The translations under genes were made by a program, and so were the position numbers. 64,000 bases of DNA from FEN-1350 sp964643355. Lineage in GTDB: Bacteria; Planctomycetota; Phycisphaerae; Sedimentisphaerales; Anaerohalosphaeraceae. Below, piece by piece: positions 27,754 through 35,215 of the stretch. How positions within the stretch are numbered: position 1 is the first letter of the stretch; every line of letters starts with the position of its first letter. Location of the stretch: contig CAZXPW010000009.1 in assembly GCA_964643355.1 (NCBI GenBank), forward strand, positions 38,777 through 102,776, in the 5' to 3' direction. Under the pieces are notes generated by a model. That model was not told where the DNA came from and did no database searches. It saw only the letters and a list, made by a program, of their open reading frames with translations.

Positions 27754-27823
27754 ATTCACACCTCTGTTCATTTTCTGCATCTATTATGTTTATTGCATTA
27801 ACTTATATCGCTTCTATGAGCGT

Positions 27824-27852
27824 ATATTATAACATAAGTTCGCAAATGTCAA
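27824..27852 (-). promoter_or_regulatory. Sigma-A promoter of the ROK/ABC/GH32 unit
   Basis: On the minus strand TTGACA (27847-27852) and TAATAT (27824-27829) have a 17-base spacer; TATAAT also fits two bases closer. ACTTAT and ATAAGT arms flank the -10 area (about 27801 and 27834), which could be an operator for the ROK protein, although that assignment is a guess. Confidence 0.6.
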
Positions 27853-28698
27853 GCTGTTTTTCAATATTCTGTTCAACGTTTTTACTATAATTGTTCATTA
27901 CATTTACTTAATCCTTCTTTTATACTGGCATATCGAGTCGATCAGAGAATTTGCAGATGGTTTACTCATTCCTTGTTTTGCTTCCTTGCTGAAAGCACGT
28001 TGAATACCTGTCACGGCCACAAACGCGCGTTCGTATTGTGTGACATATGTAAATGTGCATTCTCGTTTAGAAACAATACGTTCGGCATTACTCTTCATGT
28101 GAATGCAAACATCCATTCTCCATGCCAATTTCGTAGCTTATAGTTTGGTTTGTCATACGTTAACCTGTAGCTCCTGACATTATTACTCGAAAATGCTCAT
28201 ATAAGGAATGAGTAGGCGGTACCAATATTGAAAAAACAGATTTCTCCTGACATTTCTTAATGGAATCATGTACCAGGTACTAAATATCCAGAATTGAACG
28301 CGGCCAATTTTCCTTATACTCCCTCGGGCACTCTGACAATAAGACTAGAATGGCGTGTGTGATAAGAAATGACGAGGGGTATATTCCAAAATTCGAGCCA
28401 ATAATACAAACACTTCGGAGATGTGCTAGAATTCGTCATTGTAGCCTATAGGCTTCATCAGGATAATTATGCCGCACAAGCTAGTGCGTTGGTAGATATG
28501 CTATCGACGTTGATCGTTAATATAAGCATCAAAGAAGCACATAGAAAAGCTGATGACCCTTCGAATGGCCGGATTATACCAGAGAAAAGCTGATATTTAT
28601 ATTAATATAAATATTCAAGTAAACTAGAAGTGGTCAACGCGGTGTCAGTACATTTAAAAAGCCAGAAAACCAGAGGCGCAGAGAAAGATATAAGAAAA
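27853..28698. other. AT-rich gene-poor stretch separating metabolic and secretion regions
   Basis: About 850 bases with lower GC than both flanks. A minus-strand frame at 27904-28128 and a GTG-initiated plus-strand frame at 28423-28593 (56 residues, AYRLHQDNYAAQASALVDML in the first half) are open, but neither has a ribosome site or a family I recognise. They may be gene remnants. No tRNA or inverted-repeat pair was found. It looks like a junction between two chromosomal blocks. Confidence 0.4.
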
Positions 28699-28726
28699 GC
28701 CCGTCGCAAACCTTGTTGCGACGGGC
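28699..28726 (-). terminator. Rho-independent terminator of the type VII operon
   Basis: A perfect 11-base-pair stem (28699-28709 with 28716-28726, loop of 6) is followed on the minus strand by TTTTCTTA. It lies about 90 bases after the stop of the last gene of the operon (the kinase at 28819-31095). On the plus strand the stem is followed by CTTTGG, so weak bidirectional action is possible. Confidence 0.85.
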
Positions 28727-28818
28727 CTTTGGAAAATGCTTATATTGTTGATACAATCGAGGGTGGATGCACAATGAAACGGAGAATCGTGTAAGTGTTC
28801 ATACTTATTTTCACTCCT

Positions 28819-31095
28819 TTATTCTGGCTTTGCCAATTGAAGCTCAGAGCCGTCCAGCCTCATTCGGTACATATCAGCCCAATCAACATAGCCTGGTTCC
28901 GGGTTATAGTATTGATAGAAGTAGATCCATCCGCCAACGATGTTTAGATATGTTGATTTTGTAACATCGCATATTTTTTCGTTTACAGATCCGTCTGTGC
29001 TCATCCTGTATATCCGATCATCATCATTCTGATTTGTGTAATAAATCCAGTCGCCAATGACGTTCATGTTGTCAGGGTTAGCGTAACCAACGATACCTTG
29101 CTCTGAACCATCGCTTTTTATACGAAGGATTTTACCATTATCGCCCCAGTATAAGTATCTCTCTGAAAGGTTCAGTGTAAAGACGCTTGAGCCAATAATA
29201 ATTCTCTTTCCCGATCCATCTGTATTAATCCTGTAAACGTTATTCGAATACGCAGTATAGTCGATAAAGAACAGATATTTTTCATCTGTCGCAATTGATA
29301 TAGGGGCATCGTTATTGACCAGTTGTTGATTCTTTCCATCTAAACCGACAGAATATATGCCTCTATCAATGACATTGCCTGAGCTGCGTGTAATTGCTAT
29401 ATAGTAAAGCTTATTTCCTATACGCACCATTTGATCAACTGACACATTACTCTGCAAGGACAACACAGTAGTCTGCTTTTTTGTATTCAGATTGACCTTG
29501 ACAATTTTGTTATCATCAATAACATACACCCAATCATCTATGACCATTCCTACTACGCCCCAATAAGAGGGATTGTTTTTGCTCAGAATTGAATCATTTG
29601 CTGTTTGAGTATTGAAGACATATAAATGATTCTTATCGTAGAAATTAATATACACAATTCTACCGTTTGAGTAGGTCGCCATCATTCCATTATCTTGGTT
29701 GCCTGATCCGTTTTGATCAGTTGGTGCTGGTCTGGGTGTAGGCTTTTGCGTAGGTGTAGGCGTATATGTCGGCGTGGACGTATTCATAGGCGTGTTTGTG
29801 GGCGTATTCGTAGGCGTATTTATCGCCACAAAAGTGACAATAGACGTAGACGTCGGGGAGAGCGTAGCCGTAGGCACAGGTGTGGCAGTAGGCACAGGTG
29901 TAGACGTCGGTACGGGGGTATCCGTGATCGCGGTTATCGACCGATTCGTTTGATTCATCCATAGCTTCATGCCCAGGCTGCCGATTGCAAGGGAAGCAAC
30001 AACAGCAAGAACGATCCAGGGCCAAATCACGCGCTTGTGTTCCTGGCGCTTGCTATTGGCTTCATTTTTATCAGTTAGCCTGCCGCCCATATTCGGATTA
30101 AGACAGCTTCTGCCGCTGCTCATACCTGCGCCAACAGGGTTGATCGTCAACAGTTTGTTTAAATCGGTTTTTTCGGCGGCCTTTTGCAATGCATCCCGCA
30201 TTTCTTCGGCCGTGTGAAAACGCTTCTTTGGATCGAAGGCACAAGCTTTACATATCACTTTCGCCAGCATGACCCCGCCGTCCACTGGTTGTGGGATAGG
30301 TGTTCCGCACAAGCGCGTTTCCAAGGCGCTATTTCGCTCCGCATGAGTCGGTACTACATCGTTCATCGGTAAAAACGGAAGCCGCTGTCGGTTCAGCAAC
30401 CGGTGCATGACCAGGCCAAGTGAATAGATGTCCACGGTGGAATCATATTTGCCTTTTCCTAGGTACACTTCCGGCGCCATGTACACCGGCGTCCCTTGTT
30501 TGGACAGATGCGTAGCCGTCTCTTCCAAACTGCGCGCCACACCGAAATCACCAAGTTTGTATTCACCAAATTCCGAAATAAAAATGTTGTCAGGCTTAAT
30601 ATCCCTGTGTATAATGTGCACCTTGGCGCACAGCATAAGCGCGTCGCACAAATCGAGCCCGAACTTGACGACATCACCGACGGTCATGCCTTTCTTCAGG
30701 CATTCGGAAAGCGGGGTGAGCATCTCCATACGGATTAGAATATCCCAACCGATCTCGTTTTCCCTCTCCAAGATCATGTGGTCTTCATAATTAACCACAT
30801 GGCTATTTCCCTTCAACCGGCTCATCAGGTCGATCTCCGCGCGCAGGCGATTGATGTTCTCGCGATAGAGCCGCTTCACATCGTCGTCTATTAACCCCTC
30901 GGTACGATAATCACTGAGTTCCGACTGGCTTTTGGGCAATGTGATCCATTTAAGGGCAGCATAAGAAACCTTTCCCATCTCTTCCCGGCGGATACGGTAT
31001 ACCTTGCCGTAACTACCCTCGCCAATAAAGCTATCCAGCACCCAAGAACCCCAGAAGGGTTGCAAAGCGGTGAGCCTTTCGGGAAAATCAGACAT
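28819..31095 (-). CDS. Transmembrane Ser/Thr kinase with DUF5050-like propeller ectodomain
   Basis: 758 aa from the ATG at 31095 (AAGGAGG upstream). The cytoplasmic Hanks-type kinase domain (about 10-310) has all active residues: GEGSYG loop (25-30), Lys49, HRDIKPDN (catalytic Asp165), DFG (183-185), APE (207-209). One membrane helix follows (about 356-378), then a Thr/Pro-rich linker (about 388-465) and an outside domain (about 470-758) of repeated units such as IDDWVYVIDD and IGDWIYYTNQNDDDRIYRM, which resemble DUF5050 beta-propeller blades. It is the last gene of the type VII secretion operon. Its kinase domain is closely related to the four kinases at 44163-54635. The sensed ligand is unknown. 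Confidence 0.9.
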   Translation of the reverse strand: MSDFPERLTALQPFWGSWVLDSFIGEGSYGKVYRIRREEMGKVSYAALKWITLPKSQSELSDYRTEGLIDDDVKRLYRENINRLRAEIDLMSRLKGNSHVVNYEDHMILERENEIGWDILIRMEMLTPLSECLKKGMTVGDVVKFGLDLCDALMLCAKVHIIHRDIKPDNIFISEFGEYKLGDFGVARSLEETATHLSKQGTPVYMAPEVYLGKGKYDSTVDIYSLGLVMHRLLNRQRLPFLPMNDVVPTHAERNSALETRLCGTPIPQPVDGGVMLAKVICKACAFDPKKRFHTAEEMRDALQKAAEKTDLNKLLTINPVGAGMSSGRSCLNPNMGGRLTDKNEANSKRQEHKRVIWPWIVLAVVASLAIGSLGMKLWMNQTNRSITAITDTPVPTSTPVPTATPVPTATLSPTSTSIVTFVAINTPTNTPTNTPMNTSTPTYTPTPTQKPTPRPAPTDQNGSGNQDNGMMATYSNGRIVYINFYDKNHLYVFNTQTANDSILSKNNPSYWGVVGMVIDDWVYVIDDNKIVKVNLNTKKQTTVLSLQSNVSVDQMVRIGNKLYYIAITRSSGNVIDRGIYSVGLDGKNQQLVNNDAPISIATDEKYLFFIDYTAYSNNVYRINTDGSGKRIIIGSSVFTLNLSERYLYWGDNGKILRIKSDGSEQGIVGYANPDNMNVIGDWIYYTNQNDDDRIYRMSTDGSVNEKICDVTKSTYLNIVGGWIYFYQYYNPEPGYVDWADMYRMRLDGSELQLAKPE

Positions 31096-31225
31096 GGGAA
31101 TTGCCTCCTTCTTACAATCCGCGACGAAATCAATATGATCAAAATAAATTATTAATAAACACAACGTAAAGGGCTGCGGCTATGGGGGTACAGCTCACCC
31201 CGGCCAGAAAATATCTAGCTGTGGT

Positions 31226-31513
31226 TCATTGGCGGTCGATCTCTTTTTTCGCCTGCTCGTCGAGCCAGTCCAGATATTTTGCATAGGCGTAAAGATCGGA
31301 AGCAATGTTATCCAGCTGGACAGCCACTTTCGTAATATCGCTGCCTAGGCTGTTGATGGCGTTCTTCAGGGCAACCGGTGCTTTTCCACTCAAGCCATCG
31401 GTCACACCTGAAGCAACACACTTCAAACATCCGTTCCAAACACTAGCAACATCGCTAGCAACCGATTGAGCCTTTCTGGCAGCCTGCCTGACTTCGCTGC
31501 TGTTGTAATTCAT
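31226..31513 (-). CDS. WXG100-like small helical protein (probable effector targeting partner)
   Basis: A 95-residue, mostly helical protein with a central turn, VWNG at 25-28 and LSGKAPVALKNAINSL in the second half. It resembles ESAT-6-like two-helix hairpins, and its core (LSGKA, then NIASDL) is similar to that of the 55420-55707 product (LQGKA, then CVASKL). GGAGG precedes the ATG. In Firmicute type VII systems, such proteins dimerise with the N-terminal domain of effectors for export; the effector gene lies 89 bases upstream. The pairing is inference. Confidence 0.6.
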   Translation of the reverse strand: MNYNSSEVRQAARKAQSVASDVASVWNGCLKCVASGVTDGLSGKAPVALKNAINSLGSDITKVAVQLDNIASDLYAYAKYLDWLDEQAKKEIDRQ

Positions 31514-31602
31514 GGTCTCTTCCTCCCGCCTTCCAATTTGGTTGGATGATTATTTAATACATTCCTGGTTCTCGTATCCAGAACATATCACGGGAAACCG
31601 CA

Positions 31603-32511
31603 TCATGACCCTGCCAGCAAGCTGGACGGTATACGATAAAAGTAATTGTCCTTGATGGAATATCGCTGTTCTACCGGGACGTCCACCTCGGATGTGCCCT
31701 GATTGTACCACATCGCGTTCTCCTCGATCACGATCACGTTGTCCCCTTCGACCGCCTTTACAATTGCCCAGTGCTCTCCGTCAACTCCGTTCTTGATCTG
31801 CGAAAGGATGTCGCCCTCCTGTGGGGTCGAAACCGACGTGTCAACCCGTTCCATGTTGGCGGAAGCAGACGCCCCGTTTACTGTATATGAAAGCTTAGGA
31901 ATCCCGTTATACGTAACGCCATTGCTGACATATCCGTTGGGATACAGGTTACTGACACCCGTTATCACAATGCCTTCGGCCACCCTAAGCACGCCCGTAC
32001 TGCTATTGTAAAACCGGTTCACAAACGCTGAGCATTGCTCGCCGGTAGAGTAATCTAGTTTGTTGGTGCCGGAAACTAGGATCATATTCTTAGCGGTGTA
32101 CTTGGCAGCTACGCCCCCAAACGTATCTGCGATCAATCCTGTGCTCGTTAATATCTTAATATCCGAGTATTTTGTGTTCCCGACGGTCTGCGTCCCCGTT
32201 CCCTGCGAGATGGAGGAGACTTCGGAAGCGGAGCCATCTGCATTATCGTTTTCCTTGGTCAAGTGGCTTTCTGACTCGGATAAGATGCATGCCGCTTTCA
32301 AGGTATTCCGAGCCATCCACGAAGCCCGATCGGCCGTCTCTCGCAGCTGTGATCGGCAGGAAGCAAGGCGGCTGCCGATGCCGGCCGGGCCGGACGGCGC
32401 GCCGGGCACGCTGAAGGCACAACTTTCCAAGGCGGATGCCGCGCTTTTCAAGGCACTGGCTACCCTGGTATATTCATCTTCACAAAATTTAATGTTTGCG
32501 GAGTCCGACAC
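31603..32511 (-). CDS. Putative type VII effector: shared helical N-terminus plus CHAP-like cysteine amidase
   Basis: 302 aa from a GTG at 32511 with AGGAGG 8 bases upstream; the ATG at 32553 is upstream of that site. Residues 1-90 nearly match the N-terminus of the 32968-33936 product (DEYTRVASALKSAASALESC) and form an LXG/WXG-like helical hairpin. From about 155 there is a domain with EQCSAFVNRFYN (candidate nucleophile Cys), GDILSQ, EHWAIVKAVEGDNVIVIEEN (candidate His and acid), the order seen in CHAP/NlpC-P60 amidases. CHAP enzymes cut peptidoglycan peptides. No signal peptide, so export would use the type VII machine. No immunity gene is obvious. The catalytic assignment is inferred from motif order only. 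Confidence 0.72.
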   Translation of the reverse strand: MSDSANIKFCEDEYTRVASALKSAASALESCAFSVPGAPSGPAGIGSRLASCRSQLRETADRASWMARNTLKAACILSESESHLTKENDNADGSASEVSSISQGTGTQTVGNTKYSDIKILTSTGLIADTFGGVAAKYTAKNMILVSGTNKLDYSTGEQCSAFVNRFYNSSTGVLRVAEGIVITGVSNLYPNGYVSNGVTYNGIPKLSYTVNGASASANMERVDTSVSTPQEGDILSQIKNGVDGEHWAIVKAVEGDNVIVIEENAMWYNQGTSEVDVPVEQRYSIKDNYFYRIPSSLLAGS

Positions 32512-32619
32512 GGTTATGTCCTCCTTTTTTGATTTTACCGCTGTCGTGCGCAAAACTCGATCGCCCGGCTCAACAGTAGGCTTTCAAAGAACCGGATCGT
32601 TCCGCTGCCATGTTCCGTA

Positions 32620-32916
32620 TCAATCCGTTTCATTTTTCTTTTCGTAGAAAGTTTTTAGCAAAGCCAGGAACGTCGTGCGCTCCGGCGGATTATAACCAGT
32701 AAAAAGGATTCGATTGATATCGGATTGATCGAACAGAAACTGCACTTCCGAACCGACGTTTCCTTCTGGAAAGAGCACGCCGATGTAGTCGTACTCCTGC
32801 TGTGTTTCTTTGTTCGTCTGGCATACGCCATAGATCATCAACGGCTTCACCGCGTCGTGAAGAAGCACAACGCTCCCGATGGGCAGCAGGCTAAAAATCT
32901 GTTCTACATTCTTCAT
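32620..32916 (-). CDS. DUF4176 protein, type VII effector-associated
   Basis: 98 aa; IFSLLPIGSVVLLHDAVKPLMIYG is the characteristic start of DUF4176, a family found almost only next to LXG effectors of Firmicute type VII systems and known in streptococci as an effector targeting factor. GGGAG lies upstream of the ATG. It lies between two effector genes and may guide one or both. Good family match by eye, function by analogy. Confidence 0.8.
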   Translation of the reverse strand: MKNVEQIFSLLPIGSVVLLHDAVKPLMIYGVCQTNKETQQEYDYIGVLFPEGNVGSEVQFLFDQSDINRILFTGYNPPERTTFLALLKTFYEKKNETD

Positions 32917-32967
32917 AATTGCATAACTCCCTTATGGGCGCAGGGTTTTATCTTGTGCCTGTTCCAT

Positions 32968-33936
32968 TTACTCACAAACTACCGAGCTTGCCCATGAAGC
33001 GATCAGATTCGAGCATGTTGAAACTACCACCTTGGCAGTATCGTATCCATCTCCAATAAAATGCCCAAAATCCTCAACGGCACCGGTTTCGTTGCCGGTA
33101 ACGCCTTTATATAAGGCGTTGGCCGCGAAGATGGTTGCGTACGAAGTAACGCCAACTGCGATTGCAGGCCCGCCGACCGCCATAGCGATCGCCGCGGTAA
33201 CGACGCCAGTTATCGCGAAGGATGTAACGCCTTCCGCAACAGTTTCTACGACGGCGCGATCCACCGAAATATCATTGTTCTTGCATTCTTCGTAGTTTTC
33301 GATGCCAGAAAAGGCCAGTGATGCGGCGAACCCGATGCCGTTCGCAACACTGCCAAGGTCCAGTTCTTTTACCAGGTTTTTGTTCAGGTTTCTGGAAGTT
33401 GCAAGGACTATGTTCTTGGCTTGAGAAGGGTTTGCCAGGTATTTCTGCAAACCGAACAGTTCGTCGGACGAGATGCCGTTCTCTTCCCATTTGACATATG
33501 TTTTTATGCTTCTCTCTAGTGCTTTTACCGCGTTCTCCGCGGTTGGATTCATCGAAAAGGCTGCTATTGAACCAATCGTGGAACCCAGGATGCCTGTCTT
33601 TTTGTAGAGACCAAGAGCGAAAGCTACTCCTTCTGAAATAGCGCTCCTTGTCGTATCCGAACACGCGGCCTGTGCTATGCCCTCGAGCCCTTCTTCGCAT
33701 TCGATTAAAAGATTCGCGGCCTTCATGGCGCTTCCTGCCAGCCGTGACGCGCTGCTGGCCGCCGCTCTCAGCTGTGTGCGGCAAGAGGATAGCCTGCCCG
33801 AGATGCCGGACGGGCCGGACGACGCGCCGGGTATGCTGGAGGCGCAGCTTTCCAACGCGGACGCCGCGCTTTTCAGCGCGCTGGCCACTCTGGTATACTC
33901 GTCCGGATTGAATTGAATAAGCGCAGAATCCGACAC
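32968..33936 (-). CDS. Putative type VII effector: shared helical N-terminus plus Gly/Ala-rich membrane-active region
   Basis: 322 aa from a GTG at 33936 (AAAGGAGG 7 bases upstream). The N-terminal domain (1-90) is shared with the 31603-32511 product. The rest has no known enzymatic motif but has several Gly/Ala-rich hydrophobic stretches (GILGSTIGSIAAFSM, SVANGIGFAASLAFSG, AITGVVTAAIAMAVGGPAIA), similar in style to glycine-zipper membrane-perturbing toxins. No signal peptide. A pore-forming or membrane-depolarising role is a hypothesis; a structural or adhesive exported protein is an alternative. Confidence 0.6.
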   Translation of the reverse strand: MSDSALIQFNPDEYTRVASALKSAASALESCASSIPGASSGPSGISGRLSSCRTQLRAAASSASRLAGSAMKAANLLIECEEGLEGIAQAACSDTTRSAISEGVAFALGLYKKTGILGSTIGSIAAFSMNPTAENAVKALERSIKTYVKWEENGISSDELFGLQKYLANPSQAKNIVLATSRNLNKNLVKELDLGSVANGIGFAASLAFSGIENYEECKNNDISVDRAVVETVAEGVTSFAITGVVTAAIAMAVGGPAIAVGVTSYATIFAANALYKGVTGNETGAVEDFGHFIGDGYDTAKVVVSTCSNLIASWASSVVCE

Positions 33937-33986
33937 CTTCAAGCCTCCTTTTAATACATACCTGTTCATTCGGGTTTGTTATAAAA

Positions 33987-34032
33987 GCTATACGCCGGGG
34001 GAACCGGGCTTTCCGACTCCCCGGCGTATAGC
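33987..34032 (-). terminator. Intra-operon hairpin after WXG100 genes
   Basis: A perfect 14-base-pair stem (33987-34000 with 34019-34032, loop of 18) lies 26 bases after the second WXG100 stop. On the minus strand the stem is followed by TTTTAT. It probably reduces read-through into the effector genes so that WXG100 proteins are made in excess. Confidence 0.65.
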
Positions 34033-34058
34033 ATAAGAAACATGCCATCGCCTGCGAA

Positions 34059-34382
34059 TCAGGCGAAGGGGCTTTGCCCAACGTCCATGGCGCTGGCGCC
34101 GGATTTAAGCGATTCGATCTCGGTGCCCACGAACAGGTCCGCGGACTTGCCCAATTCATCCACAGCGTCGGCCATTTTTGCCTCGCTCTGCGAGATGTTG
34201 GAATAGTAGGTCTGGAACTGGTTCTGAAACGACTGGGACGCTTCGCCCAGCCAGCTCCCGGAAAGGCCCGCGATGGTGCTCTTCATGCTTTCGTAGGCGC
34301 TGGTCTGCGCGCCTTTCTGGGTGTTGAATGTATTGAGGGTGCTTTGCATTTCCTCCGTAGAAACGATCAGGTTCTCCGCCAT
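34059..34382 (-). CDS. WXG100 family protein (EsxA-like)
   Basis: 107 aa, two helices around the SWLGEASQSF turn (the W-x-G motif is W-L-G at about 44-46). Length and pattern match EsxA, the small secreted substrate and activator of EssC. GGAGG precedes the ATG. No signal peptide. The C-terminal tail (GASAMDVGQSPFA) is longer than usual and lacks a YxxxD/E motif. It lies 55 bases after another WXG100 gene; they may form a heterodimer. Confidence 0.92.
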   Translation of the reverse strand: MAENLIVSTEEMQSTLNTFNTQKGAQTSAYESMKSTIAGLSGSWLGEASQSFQNQFQTYYSNISQSEAKMADAVDELGKSADLFVGTEIESLKSGASAMDVGQSPFA

Positions 34383-34437
34383 TGTTCTCCCTCCAAATCA
34401 ATTGATAGTTTTGCTGTGCTGCCTTACAATCGTTCCG

Positions 34438-34731
34438 TCAGCCTGCGGAGATGATCCCGCTGGCCTGCGAATCCGCCGTTTCGTACTCGGAGGCGGCCCG
34501 CGTGAGGAAGGCACTGTACTGCCGTGCCAGCGTAGTCATCTCAACATACCAGTTGTACGCCTTTTCCTGTTCGCTCACGAAGGCCTTCTGGGCGTCTCCG
34601 ACCCAGCCCGCGGCGAGCGCGTCAGCTGCGGATTTTGCGGCCTTGCTGGCGTTTTCGTAATTGGACGCTTCGGTTTCAAGCTTTTTTGCCGCCGCGCGAA
34701 GTTCCCCCGGGGTGACTGTGAATTTTGCCAT
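34438..34731 (-). CDS. WXG100 family protein with YxxxD export motif
   Basis: 97 aa from the ATG at 34731 (GAAGGAGG upstream; the frame to 34788 is not supported). The W-V-G turn is in AGWVGDAQKAF, and the C-terminus carries YETAD, matching the YxxxD/E type VII export signal. It is the first of two WXG100 genes after the EsaB-like gene. The likely roles are substrate and co-substrate of EssC. Confidence 0.92.
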   Translation of the reverse strand: MAKFTVTPGELRAAAKKLETEASNYENASKAAKSAADALAAGWVGDAQKAFVSEQEKAYNWYVEMTTLARQYSAFLTRAASEYETADSQASGIISAG

Positions 34732-34943
34732 GGGATGGTACCTCCTTCTCGTTTTTACCGGTTTAAGGTATAGGCTTTTGTGTTCCACAGCGTCCGGCGC
34801 GTGGCGCGTATCCGCGTCGTTCGCGTTTTTCGCTTTCCGGGTTTATTGTAATCCATCCATCTTTTCTGCGGTGCGATATTCGACGAATAGCAGGTTTTAC
34901 GGAGCAAATCGCATTGCATCCTTCATTCGGTTTTTTCTCCTCT

Positions 34944-35189
34944 CTAAATCAGCATGAGTTGGCTCCCGTCCCTTATCCCGGCAGCCGCAAGAGATGGTTG
35001 GCCGGTCAGGGGGAAGCCGTTGCCGGCATCGTACAACTCCGGCTGCAGGAAGCTTAAGCTGGGGTTCAGCTTGCACAGCAATTCCGCCGAACGGTCGGCC
35101 GCTTCCCGGCCGGTACTCTGCGCGGGAAACTCAAAATCGAAGGAGCGCCCCAACGCAGGCACGATGACTTCCACGATGATCTTTTCCAT
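34944..35189 (-). CDS. EsaB/YukD ubiquitin-like protein
   Basis: 81 aa with the YukD pattern: beta-hairpin start KIIVEVIVPALGRSFDFEFP, central helix and the GIRDGSQLMLI ending. YukD/EsaB proteins are small ubiquitin-fold cytoplasmic components of Firmicute type VII systems. AAAGGAA lies before the ATG. It sits 26 bases after essC, as expected for the core of such loci. Confidence 0.85.
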   Translation of the reverse strand: MEKIIVEVIVPALGRSFDFEFPAQSTGREAADRSAELLCKLNPSLSFLQPELYDAGNGFPLTGQPSLAAAGIRDGSQLMLI

Positions 35190-35215
35190 ACCACTTTTCC
35201 TTTCTTCAGCCCGGC

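Noticed and set aside
27904..28128. 74-residue minus-strand frame
   Set aside because: No ribosome site, lies upstream of the ROK promoter, and no recognisable fold; treated as part of the gene-poor junction.
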